A DNA stretch of 64,000 nucleotides from Sphingomonas carotinifaciens (GTDB lineage: Bacteria > Pseudomonadota > Alphaproteobacteria > Sphingomonadales > Sphingomonadaceae). The notes under the pieces are model-generated. The model was given only the letters and a program-made list of their open reading frames with translations. It was not told the origin of the DNA and did no database searches. A program made the translations under genes and the position numbers. Numbering within the stretch: position 1 is the first letter of the stretch; each line of letters begins with the position of its first letter. Of the stretch, positions 25,422 to 33,844 are shown in pieces. Where the stretch lies: the NCBI RefSeq assembly GCF_009789535.1, contig NZ_WSUT01000005.1:434001-498000 (forward strand). Reading direction: 5' to 3'.

Positions 25422-26048
25422 CTATCCCGCCGGTGCGGGCGTCGGCGTCGCGGCTGGTGCGGGCGCCGCCGCCGCAGTCGGTACCCCGATCTCCACCTCC
25501 ACCCGCCGATTGCGGGCGCGCCCCTCGGGATCGTCGCTGCCGTCCAGCTTGGCGTTCGGGGCGATCGGCCGCGCCTCGCCCAGCGCGATCACGGTAATCC
25601 GCTCGCGCGGCACCCCCTGCTCGACCAGATAGTCGCGCACCACCTCCGCCCGCCGGCGGGCGGTGCGCAGATTGTCCTTGTCCGACCCTTGCGAGTCGGA
25701 ATGCCCGCGCAGCACGATCGGGCCGCCCCGCGTCCGCGCCTCCTGCGCCAGCGCATCCAGCGCCGCGCGCGCCGCATCGTCCAGCGCGGCACTGCGCGGA
25801 AAGCCGATCGTGCGCGACAGCGGTTCGGGCGTCGCTTCGGGCTCAGGCGCCTCGGCCACCTCGGCATGGACCGCCGGGCGGATGATCGACTTCACCTCGC
25901 CCTCGGGCGTCGGGCTCGGCACGGGAAGCGGGGGGGTGAGCGTGTCGGCCGCATTGACCGGCGCGGCGGTGTTCGACGGCGCGCCGCCCTCGCACCCCGC
26001 CAGCGACAGGCCCAGCAGGACGCACAATCCCAGCGGATGGCGCAACAT
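25422..26048 (-). CDS. OmpA-family peptidoglycan-binding lipoprotein
   Basis: Outer-membrane lipoprotein of 208 residues. The ATG at 26048 is preferred for its spacing from GGGAGG; the ATG at 26054 sits too close. The lipobox LSLAGC puts the lipidated Cys at residue 19. A Pro/Ala/Glu-rich linker (~25-90) leads to an OmpA C-terminal domain (~95-195): GFPRSAALDDAARAALDAL, IVLRGHSDSQGSDKDNLRTA and ARNRRVEVEI, with the Asp and Arg that bind diaminopimelate. A low-complexity Ala/Pro tail closes it. It probably tethers the outer membrane to the wall. It shares direction with the antiporter gene upstream. Confidence 0.9.
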   Translation of the reverse strand: MLRHPLGLCVLLGLSLAGCEGGAPSNTAAPVNAADTLTPPLPVPSPTPEGEVKSIIRPAVHAEVAEAPEPEATPEPLSRTIGFPRSAALDDAARAALDALAQEARTRGGPIVLRGHSDSQGSDKDNLRTARRRAEVVRDYLVEQGVPRERITVIALGEARPIAPNAKLDGSDDPEGRARNRRVEVEIGVPTAAAAPAPAATPTPAPAG

Positions 26049-26082
26049 GGTCATACCCCTCCCTTTGCGAACGATGATCCGG

Positions 26083-27915
26083 TCATGCGACAGCCTCCAC
26101 CTCGGCACCAGCCCCGTCGCGGCGCGGCTGCGGCGGCGCGTAGGACACGATCACGTCGCCCGCCACCGGCACCGGCCGGGTCGCATGGGTGAAGAAGCGC
26201 AGCTGACCGCCGGGGCGCAGCACCAGCAGCAGGTCCGCCTCGGCCGGCAGGGCGGCGCGCGCCGCGGCAAAGTCGAACTGTTCGCTGATCCGCGTCTTGC
26301 GGAAGGTCCAGCCGGCGGCCGCCCGCGCCTCGATCTCGTCGATGCCGACCCCCGACGCGAACAGCGACCGCCCGCGCAGCGCTTCGGACAGGCCACGATC
26401 GTCGGGCGCGCTGTCGCCCCCGCCGCCGCCGAGCTGATACACCGCGTCGCGCCCGATCTCGGGGGCGAATTCGCTGCACACCAGGGCGTTATACGCCTCG
26501 TTCGGGGTCGCCGCCGCCAGCGCCTGGAAGCGGCCCATGTCCAGATGCTCTTCGCTCGTCTCCGCCAGGATCTCGCCGTGAAAGGTCGACAGCCCATGCT
26601 GGCGCGCGCCCGTCAGCGCACGCCAGTTCGCGTCGCTGATCGTCACCGCTACCTCCAGTTGCTGCAGGTGGCGCGCCAGCGCTAGGCTCCACGGCGTCGC
26701 CCCCACGATCAGCAGCCCGCGCTGCCCGGTCGCGGTCACGCCCAGCCGCCGCGCGACCCAGCGGATGCTGAAGCCGTGCGCGACGATCGTCGCCACCACC
26801 ACGCCGAAGGACAGCGTGACCAGGATGCCGCCGTCGCCATAGCCCAGCGCCCCCAGCCTGAGCGCGAACAGCCCCGACATCGCCACCGCGACGATGCCGC
26901 GCGGCGCGATCCACGCGATCAGGATGCGCTCGCGCCACGGCACCTTGGAAAAGGCCAGGCTGACCAGCACCGTCGCCGGCCGCACCAGGAAAAGCAGCGC
27001 GATCAGGAACGCCAGGAACCGCCATTCGAACCGCCGCGCCACGTCCAGGTCCAGCGAGGCGGACAGCAGGACGAACACGCCCGAGATCAACAGGACGGTC
27101 ACGTTCTCCTTGAACGGATGCACGTCGCGCAGGCTGCTCAGCTTCATGTTGGCCAGCGCCACGCCCATCACCGTCACCGCGACCAGCCCGGTCTCGTGCT
27201 GGATCAGGTTGGACAGCACAAAGGTGACGATCACCGCGACGAACAGCACCGGCGCCTTCAGATGCTCGGGCACATGGCCGCGCGGAAACGCCCATTTGAT
27301 CGCCCAGGCCATGGCAAAGCCGATCACCCCTGCGACGATCGCGGCGAACAGGATCGATGCGGTGACGCCTGCCAGCGACGCGCCGTCCCCCGACCGGCGC
27401 AGATATTCATAGGTGATGACCGCGAACAGCGCGCCAAAGGGGTCGTTGACGATTGCTTCCCATTTCAGGATCGCGCGCGGCCGCGCCGCGATGTTGCTCT
27501 GGCGCAGCAGCGGCAGCACCACCGTCGGCCCGGTGACGACCAGGATGCCGGCAAACAGGATCGCCACCGGCCACACCAGCCCGGCGATATAGTAACAGGC
27601 CAGCGTCCCCAGCACCCAGCCGACCGGCATGCCGATCAGGCCCAGCCGCATCACCGCGCCCTCGGTCTTGCGCAATTCCCGGAAATTCAGGCTCAACCCG
27701 CCTTCGAACAGGATCACCGCGACCGCGATCGACACGGCGGGCTCCAGCAGCGGGCCGAACACCTCGGCGGGGCGGACAAGGCCGGTCACCGGTCCGGCGA
27801 TGATGCCGGCCGCCAGCATCAGGGCGATGCCGGGCCAGCCCGTCCGCCATGCGAGCCACTGGGCACCGACGCCAAGGGCGCCGATCAGCGCGATGGCCAA
27901 AGCGTAATTGTGCAT
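26083..27915 (-). CDS. CPA-type sodium/proton antiporter with C-terminal TrkA-N-like domain
   Basis: Inner-membrane monovalent cation/proton exchanger of 610 residues. About twelve membrane helices span residues 1-400 (YALAIALIGALGVG, GPTVVLPLLRQSNIAA, EAIVNDPFGALFAVITYEY). The ND pair in IVNDPFG is the ion-binding motif of electroneutral CPA1-type exchangers. Residues ~410-480 look like a Rossmann TrkA-N segment (GLLIVGATPWSLALARHL), followed by a cytoplasmic tail, suggesting nucleotide gating. The ATG at 27915 is chosen because it begins the first helix; a TTG 36 bases upstream is possible. It may handle pH and salt stress. Substrate (Na or K) is not resolvable. Confidence 0.88.
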   Translation of the reverse strand: MHNYALAIALIGALGVGAQWLAWRTGWPGIALMLAAGIIAGPVTGLVRPAEVFGPLLEPAVSIAVAVILFEGGLSLNFRELRKTEGAVMRLGLIGMPVGWVLGTLACYYIAGLVWPVAILFAGILVVTGPTVVLPLLRQSNIAARPRAILKWEAIVNDPFGALFAVITYEYLRRSGDGASLAGVTASILFAAIVAGVIGFAMAWAIKWAFPRGHVPEHLKAPVLFVAVIVTFVLSNLIQHETGLVAVTVMGVALANMKLSSLRDVHPFKENVTVLLISGVFVLLSASLDLDVARRFEWRFLAFLIALLFLVRPATVLVSLAFSKVPWRERILIAWIAPRGIVAVAMSGLFALRLGALGYGDGGILVTLSFGVVVATIVAHGFSIRWVARRLGVTATGQRGLLIVGATPWSLALARHLQQLEVAVTISDANWRALTGARQHGLSTFHGEILAETSEEHLDMGRFQALAAATPNEAYNALVCSEFAPEIGRDAVYQLGGGGGDSAPDDRGLSEALRGRSLFASGVGIDEIEARAAAGWTFRKTRISEQFDFAAARAALPAEADLLLVLRPGGQLRFFTHATRPVPVAGDVIVSYAPPQPRRDGAGAEVEAVA

Positions 27916-27963
27916 GGGGAGCCGAACAGCACAGCCACCCGGCCACCGCAACCCGCAGCGGCC

Positions 27964-28003
27964 AAAAAAGCGGGTGCCCGGCCGGGGTCCGGGCCGGGCA
28001 CCC
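27964..28003 (-). terminator. Rho-independent terminator of the second TonB receptor
   Basis: On the minus strand a perfect 12-bp GC stem (GGGTGCCCGGCC with its complement at 27972-27983 and 27992-28003) with an 8-base loop is followed by GC and six T residues. It begins 15 bases beyond the receptor stop: a textbook intrinsic terminator separating it from the antiporter gene. Confidence 0.9.
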
Positions 28004-28017
28004 AGGAGGGGTCGGGA

Positions 28018-31008
28018 TCAGAACTTGCCGCGGATGCCGAACGAGATGGTGGTGCCGTTGAAGAAGGAATTGTCCCGCCGCGACAGACCGTTGCCATCCG
28101 GCTGGTCGGGATTTTCATAGTAAAGATAGACGTTCTCGTTGGTGATGTTCAGCGCATCCACCCTGAGTTCGATATAATCGTTCACGCGGTAACTGACCGT
28201 GCCGTCCAGGAAACCCTGCGGCGCGACATAGGCGATCTGGTCGTTGCCGACGTTGACGAACGAGGTGCCCGTCTTGGCGCGGTAATTGTACGAGCCGCGG
28301 ATCGAGACCGGGCCCTTTTCGTAGAAGCCGGTGATGCTGTACGAATAGTCCGGCACGAACGAGATCGACCGGCGCGTGCCCGTCGAGGCGATGAAATCAC
28401 CGCCCTCCTGGTCGATCAGCGTGAAGCTGCTCGTCACCCCCAGCCCGTCGAAGGGCTTGGGCAGGAAGGTGAAGTTCTGCTGGTATCCGACCTCCAGCCC
28501 CTTCAGCTTCAGCTCGCCCTGGTTGATGATGCGGGTACGCCGGATCTGGAAATCGTCCGGAATGATGCCGCTGGGGAAGCCCAGCGACAGGGCATTGAAG
28601 ACGTTGGACGACAGGCCGAGCGACCCGAACGACACGAAATCCTGAAACGAGAAGGGCCGGTCGGTGATGTCCTTCTTGAACACGCCCGCGCTCAGCAGCG
28701 CGCCAGGCGCGAAATACCATTCGGCCACCGCGTCATATTGCGTCGCCAGTTGGGGGCGAAGGTCCGGATTGCCCACTGTGACGTCGGCGTTGAACGGGTT
28801 GCCGATCACCGTGCTGCCCGCAATCGACGATAGCGCGTTGCGCGTGATCGTCTGACCCGCCGATGCACGTAGCGTCAGGTTGCGGGTGGCATCGAACGCC
28901 AGGCTGGCCGAGGGCAGCCAGTTGTCATAGCCGCCGCGCCGATTGGCCGGCACGAAGCCGCCACGCCCGTTGGTTACATAATTGTCGACCACGGTGCGCG
29001 TGTCCGAATAGCGCACGCCCGCGTTGCCGCGCAGTTCGCTGCCCAGCAGCGGCAGTTTAAAATTGACCTCGAAAAAGCCGGTGGAGACGATTTCCTCCGC
29101 CCGGAACGCGCCGTTCAACTGCACCGGTGCCGCCGCGTTCGCGCCGCCCGCATCCAGCGTCCCCTCGACAAAGCTGCGCGGGAAGGTCGCGAATTGCGAC
29201 GGGAAACCGGCATTGCCGCCGTTGCGCAAGCTCCCGAACTGCACGAACGGGTCCATGTTGGCGAACACGTCGATCGTGCGGAAGGTGCCGCCGCCGGGCA
29301 GCACGCGGTTGGTGGCGATGGTGCTGCCGTCGCGCCGACGGATCTCCTTGACCGTGGAGACATAGCTGCCGCCCAGCTTCAGCGCGAACAGCCGGTCGCC
29401 GTCATCGACCATGTTCCAGTCGACCACCGCGCGCACATTGCGCTGCTTGTCGTCCTCCTCGTCGCGGCCGAAGCCGAGCGTCGGCACCGAATAGTTGCGT
29501 GGATCGGTGGGATCGAGCCCGGGGGTGGTGATCGTCGGATAGGTGACGTTCACCGTCGGATCGAACGTCGTCGTCACCCCGTACATGTTGGACAGGATGC
29601 GATTGCCTTCCTTGTAGGCGCGGCTGTCGCTCAGATTGCCCTGTACCGACAGTTTTACCGCGTCGGTCACGTCATAGGAGGCGCGCAGGATGCCGTAGCG
29701 GAACTTGGTCTCGCTGGTGCGATACAGGCTCTCGGTCAGCACGCTGGTATTGCCGAAGGTGCCGTAGAGGTTGTTGTACTGGTCCAGCTTCACGTCGAGC
29801 GGGATGATGCCCGAATTCGTGCCGCGACCGGCCGGGTCGGTCGAGCCAGGCACGGTGCGGCTGTTGCGCACAGCCACACCCCAGGTGAACTCGTCGCCGA
29901 TGTCCTTCAGGTGCGAATAGATGCCGTCCAGGCTGATATCCAGCCGGTCGGTCTTGTATTGCAGCGAGCCGACCAGCCCCAGCCGCTCGCGTTCATTATC
30001 CGATGCGAACACGCGGTAGAAGCGCGGCAACAGCCCGTTGGCCACCTGTTCGCGGGTCAGCCCGCCGAAATTGGCGCGCGGATTGTCCAGGTCGAGCTGG
30101 AACTCGAACGGTCCGACCAGGGGGCGCGTCTGCCCCGGCGGCGTGCGATAACCGCCCGACCCGATCACCGACGAATTGTACCCGCCGGTCGACTGGAAGC
30201 CCGAGCGTTCGTTGACCGTGCGCGAATAGGCCACGCCCACCAGCGCACCGAAATTGCCCACCGTATCGCTCAACAGCAGCGATCCGCGCGGCCCCCAGCG
30301 CTTGGACTGGGTGTTGTAATTGCCCTGCGCGGTATAGCGGATCACCCGCCCCTTGCTGTCGAAAGGGCGCGGCGTCTGCAGGTCGACATTGCCGCCGATG
30401 CCGCCTTCCTCCAGATTGGCGAGCGGCGTCTTGTATACGTCGACGCGCCCGAACAATTCGGACGGAAACACGTCATAGTTGAAGTTGCGCGAGGATCCGC
30501 CCGCATCCAGCGACGATGTCGTGCGAACCGGCGCCATGTTGATCGTGGTGACGGTGAATTCGGACCCCAGCCCGCGGATACTGATCCGCTGCCCCTCGTT
30601 CGAGGCTCCGTCGCGGCTCAGGATCACGCCGGGAATGCGTTGCAGCGAGTCGGCGACATTGGCTTCCGGGAACTTGCCGATATCCTCCGCCACGATCGAA
30701 TCGCGCACGCCGATCGCCTCGCGCTTCAACTCCAGCCCTTCGGCCAGGCTCCGGCGAAAGCCGGTGACGACGATTTCGCCGCCTTCGGTGCCGCTCGCCC
30801 CGTCCTGCGGCGGCACCGCGGTCGGCGCGGTCGGCGTGTCGGATGCCGGCGGCGCGGCCGGTGCGGTCTGCGGATCGGGGCTTTGCGCGCTCGGAGCGGG
30901 ATTGGCGCCCGGCGGGGTCGACAGGTTGGTCTGTGCCGCCGCCGGCGATCCCGCCAGCAACAGGGCCATCGCGCCCGAAGACGCACCGATCAGCATCGCT
31001 GTTCTCAC
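28018..31008 (-). CDS. TonB-dependent receptor (large carbohydrate-type)
   Basis: Outer-membrane transporter of 996 residues. GTG at 31008 is chosen as start because GAGGAGGGG lies eight bases upstream; ATG 30996 would shorten the signal peptide (LIGASSGAMALLLAGSPAAA). A Pro/Ala-rich segment precedes the TonB-box/plug start GEIVVTGFRRSL. The plug (VADSLQRIPGVILSRDG, IRGLGSEFTVTTINMAPV, LEEGGIGGNVDLQTPRPF) is followed by a long barrel ending in an aromatic C-terminus (GIRGKF). It resembles receptor 1 and belongs to the same Xanthomonas/Caulobacter family. No hydrolase is adjacent; the divergent neighbour is an MFS transporter, which might carry the imported solute onward. Ligand unknown. Confidence 0.92.
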   Translation of the reverse strand: MRTAMLIGASSGAMALLLAGSPAAAQTNLSTPPGANPAPSAQSPDPQTAPAAPPASDTPTAPTAVPPQDGASGTEGGEIVVTGFRRSLAEGLELKREAIGVRDSIVAEDIGKFPEANVADSLQRIPGVILSRDGASNEGQRISIRGLGSEFTVTTINMAPVRTTSSLDAGGSSRNFNYDVFPSELFGRVDVYKTPLANLEEGGIGGNVDLQTPRPFDSKGRVIRYTAQGNYNTQSKRWGPRGSLLLSDTVGNFGALVGVAYSRTVNERSGFQSTGGYNSSVIGSGGYRTPPGQTRPLVGPFEFQLDLDNPRANFGGLTREQVANGLLPRFYRVFASDNERERLGLVGSLQYKTDRLDISLDGIYSHLKDIGDEFTWGVAVRNSRTVPGSTDPAGRGTNSGIIPLDVKLDQYNNLYGTFGNTSVLTESLYRTSETKFRYGILRASYDVTDAVKLSVQGNLSDSRAYKEGNRILSNMYGVTTTFDPTVNVTYPTITTPGLDPTDPRNYSVPTLGFGRDEEDDKQRNVRAVVDWNMVDDGDRLFALKLGGSYVSTVKEIRRRDGSTIATNRVLPGGGTFRTIDVFANMDPFVQFGSLRNGGNAGFPSQFATFPRSFVEGTLDAGGANAAAPVQLNGAFRAEEIVSTGFFEVNFKLPLLGSELRGNAGVRYSDTRTVVDNYVTNGRGGFVPANRRGGYDNWLPSASLAFDATRNLTLRASAGQTITRNALSSIAGSTVIGNPFNADVTVGNPDLRPQLATQYDAVAEWYFAPGALLSAGVFKKDITDRPFSFQDFVSFGSLGLSSNVFNALSLGFPSGIIPDDFQIRRTRIINQGELKLKGLEVGYQQNFTFLPKPFDGLGVTSSFTLIDQEGGDFIASTGTRRSISFVPDYSYSITGFYEKGPVSIRGSYNYRAKTGTSFVNVGNDQIAYVAPQGFLDGTVSYRVNDYIELRVDALNITNENVYLYYENPDQPDGNGLSRRDNSFFNGTTISFGIRGKF

Positions 31009-31050
31009 CTCACCCCTCCTCTTGCCACGGTATTCCGCTGTTGCTGCGGC

Positions 31051-31078
31051 TTATCATACAAGTTTTAGGGGCCGTCAA
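31051..31078 (-). promoter_or_regulatory. Candidate promoter of the second TonB receptor
   Basis: On the minus strand TTGACG (31073-31078) is followed after 16 bases by TGATAA (31051-31056), giving a short leader before the GTG start at 31008. The -10 side contains AACTTGTATGATAAG, closely resembling AACTTGATATAAG at 14872-14884 in the control region of the first receptor. Confidence 0.45.
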
Positions 31079-31249
31079 TCATCGCTCGGACAAAATTCGC
31101 CAACGTCACATCATGCGGCCAGAGTATCGTCAAGAAACGCCCTCAATAGGTATGATGACGCCGCCCCGTCCGCCTTCATCGGGCACGCGCCGCCGCCGAA
31201 ACGGCGCCTGCATTTGCGATCGCGCCGCCCGGCCGCTAGGCGGCGGCGC

Positions 31250-32422
31250 ATGCATCGCCGCTGGCCCGCCATCATCGCGCTCTGGCTGCTCGGCGTCCTG
31301 GCCGCCGCGCAGCTCGCCAAATTCTCCACCATCGCGCCCGTCCTGCGCGCCCGCTTTGCGCTGTCGCTGCCCGCCACCGGGCTGTTGATCTCGCTGCTGG
31401 AGGTCGGCGGCGGCCTGCTCGGCTTTGTCGCGGGGCTGGCGCTCGGCCGCATCGGCTATCGCCGCGCGCTGGTCACCGGGCTCGCCACGCTGGCGGGATG
31501 CAGCCTGGTCGAGGCGCTGGCGACCACCCCCGCCCCGCTGTTCGTGGCACGCGGGGTGGAGGGGATCGGCTATCTTCTCGTCGTCATCGCCGCGCCCACC
31601 GCGATCGCCGCCATCGCAAGCGACCGCGACCGCCCCCGCGCGCTGGCCCTGTGGAGCAGCTTCGTGCCCGTCGGCGTCGCCATCGGCGGCGCGGTGACGG
31701 GCATGGGGACGCAAGTGCTGGACGCCACCGGCCTGCTCCTGCTCTGGGCGGCGCTGCTGGCGCTGGCGGTCATACCGGCGCTGCGCCTGCCGCTCGGCAC
31801 CGCCGCGTCCCGCGGGCTCGCATTGCCGGCGCCGGCGGCGTGGATCGCCACCTTCGGCTTCGGCCTCTACACGCTGTTCCTGTGCGCGCTGACCATGTTG
31901 CTGCCCACCTTCCTGACCGAGATGCGCGGTGCCTCGCTCGCCACCGCCGGGCTCGTTGCCGCCTTTGCCTCGCTTGCGGCGCTTCCCGGATCGGCGATCG
32001 CGATGGCGCTGATGCGGCGCGGTGCGCTCAGGTCCGGCGCGATGATGCGCATCGTCGCGCCCGCACTTGCCGTCACCGCGCTGCTCGCGCCGCTGGTCTT
32101 CGTCGATATCGGCGGCTGGGGCATGGCGGCGCTCGTCGCGGTGGCGGTGGTGGGCGCCAGCGGCCTCGTCTCCCCGCTCGTCTTCGCGCGCCTGCCGATC
32201 CTGGCGCGCGCCGCCGCGGCCGACGATCCGCGCATCGCCACCGCCAACGGCCTGCTGACCCAGTTCGGCGCGGGCGGCGCGCTCATCGGCCCGCCGCTCG
32301 GCGGCCTGGTCGTCGGGCTCTGGGGCTGGCCGGGGCTCGGCATCGCCATCGCCATGCTGTCGCTCGCCATGCTGGCGACGATCGCCTTGGCCGAGCGCAT
32401 CGGTGCCCGTCCCGCGCTTTAG
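31250..32422 (+). CDS. Major facilitator superfamily transporter
   Basis: Inner-membrane MFS permease of 390 residues with about twelve hydrophobic helices. The ATG at 31250 places the basic MHRR before helix 1 (WPAIIALWLLGVLAAAQLA). The MFS motif between helices 2 and 3 is present in modified form (LALGRIGYRRALVTGLATLAG). Helix 4 contains ARGVEGIGYLLVVIAAPTAIA, typical of the CynX/NarK-like or sugar-efflux branches. It is divergent from the TonB receptor across a 241-base spacer, suggesting that periplasmic solute delivered by the receptor could be taken into or out of the cytoplasm here. Its end overlaps the region leading into the symporter gene. Substrate unknown. Confidence 0.85.
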   Translation: MHRRWPAIIALWLLGVLAAAQLAKFSTIAPVLRARFALSLPATGLLISLLEVGGGLLGFVAGLALGRIGYRRALVTGLATLAGCSLVEALATTPAPLFVARGVEGIGYLLVVIAAPTAIAAIASDRDRPRALALWSSFVPVGVAIGGAVTGMGTQVLDATGLLLLWAALLALAVIPALRLPLGTAASRGLALPAPAAWIATFGFGLYTLFLCALTMLLPTFLTEMRGASLATAGLVAAFASLAALPGSAIAMALMRRGALRSGAMMRIVAPALAVTALLAPLVFVDIGGWGMAALVAVAVVGASGLVSPLVFARLPILARAAAADDPRIATANGLLTQFGAGGALIGPPLGGLVVGLWGWPGLGIAIAMLSLAMLATIALAERIGARPAL

Positions 32423-32477
32423 CCGCCTCACGCAAATCTTGGCTGTCGCGGCTGTCGCCATGCACTACATTGCCGCG

Positions 32478-33770
32478 ATGAAGATCCGCTTCTCCTTCGG
32501 GGCACAGGTGTTCGTCGGCATGGCCGCCGGCCTGATGCTCGGCCTTCTCGCGCGCCAGTCGAACCTCACCGGCCTGGCCGAGGCGCTTCGCATCGTCGGG
32601 GAAAGCTTCGTCCAGCTGCTCAAGGTGCTGGTCGTGCCGCTGGTCTTTACCGCGATCGTCGCGTCGATCGCGGCGCTGCGCAATCTCAACAATGCCGCGC
32701 GGCTCGTCGCCTCCACCTTTATCTGGTTCGCCATCACCGCGCTGATCGCGGTCACCATCGGCCTTGCCCTCGGCACCATCCTCGAACCCGGCCTCCACGC
32801 CGGCGTCGCCCCCGCGACCGCCACCCGCCCCGACACCGCGGGCTCCTGGCTCGATTTCCTGCGCGGCCTGATTCCCGCCAATATTCTGGGTCTGTCCGCC
32901 GCCACCAAGGTGCCCGACACCGGCGGTTTCGCGACCGCCCTGTCCTTCAACATCCTCCAGATCATCGTCATGGCCGTCGCCATCGGCGTCGCCGCGGTGC
33001 GGGTGGGCGAGGCGGGCAACGCCTTTCTGTCGTTCAACGCCTCCGCGCTGGCCATCTTCCGCCGCATCCTCACCTGGGTGATCCGCCTCACCCCGATCGG
33101 CTCGGGCGCGCTGCTCGGCAACGCCATCGTCCGCTATGGCTGGCAATCGCTGTCGGCGCTGGGCAGCTTCGCGTTTGCCGTCTATCTCGGCCTCGCCCTC
33201 GTCCTCTTCGTCGTCTACCCCCTCCTCCTCCTCGCCAACGGCCTCTCCCCCCGCCGCTTCTTCGCCGCCGCCTGGCCCGCCATCCAGCTCGGCTTCGTCT
33301 CGCGCTCCTCGATCGCCACCCTTCCCGTCACCGAGGATGCCGTCGAACGCCGCCTCGGCGTGCCCCGCGCCTATTCGGCCTTTGCCGTGCCCTTTGCCGC
33401 GACCACCAAGATGGACGGATGCGCCGCGATCTACCCGGCGATCTCCGCGCTGTTCGTCGCGCAATATTACGGCCTTGCCCTCCATGCGACCGATTACCTG
33501 CTGATCGTCGCGGTTTCCGTGCTCGGCTCGGCCGCGACCGCGGGGCTGACCGGCGCGGTGGTGATGCTGACGCTGACGCTCTCCACCCTTGGCCTGCCGC
33601 TGGAGGGAGCCGGCCTCCTGCTCGCCATCGACCCGATCCTCGACATGGGCCGCACCGCGATCAACGTCGCGGGGCAGGCGCTGGTCCCGACGCTGGTCGC
33701 CAAGCGTGCCGGCCTGCTGGCGGACGCGCCCACGCAGGACGTCTTGCCCGAGGCCGCCCCCGCGGCGTAA
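32478..33770 (+). CDS. Dicarboxylate/amino acid:cation symporter (DAACS family)
   Basis: Sodium- or proton-coupled symporter of 430 residues, glutamate/C4-dicarboxylate transporter fold. The ATG at 32478 (MKIRFSFGAQVFVGM) fits the usual N-terminus; an in-frame ATG at 32460 is possible and neither has a clear ribosome site. The re-entrant loop 1 serine motif is SRSSIATLPVTE. Helix 7 carries TTKMDGCAAIYP where most members have NMDGTALY, so the cation/substrate asparagine is replaced by lysine. That suggests altered coupling or substrate. Re-entrant loop 2 and helix 8 (GLTGAVVMLTLTLSTLGLP, IDPILDMGRTAINVAG) are intact. Cargo could be a dicarboxylate or a neutral amino acid. Confidence 0.9.
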   Translation: MKIRFSFGAQVFVGMAAGLMLGLLARQSNLTGLAEALRIVGESFVQLLKVLVVPLVFTAIVASIAALRNLNNAARLVASTFIWFAITALIAVTIGLALGTILEPGLHAGVAPATATRPDTAGSWLDFLRGLIPANILGLSAATKVPDTGGFATALSFNILQIIVMAVAIGVAAVRVGEAGNAFLSFNASALAIFRRILTWVIRLTPIGSGALLGNAIVRYGWQSLSALGSFAFAVYLGLALVLFVVYPLLLLANGLSPRRFFAAAWPAIQLGFVSRSSIATLPVTEDAVERRLGVPRAYSAFAVPFAATTKMDGCAAIYPAISALFVAQYYGLALHATDYLLIVAVSVLGSAATAGLTGAVVMLTLTLSTLGLPLEGAGLLLAIDPILDMGRTAINVAGQALVPTLVAKRAGLLADAPTQDVLPEAAPAA

Positions 33771-33844
33771 AAGGCGCATGAGCTTGCCAGCGGTGCGTTG
33801 CCAAGGTAATACACGCGAGTGGCCGACCGCCGGAACCCCAAGTC

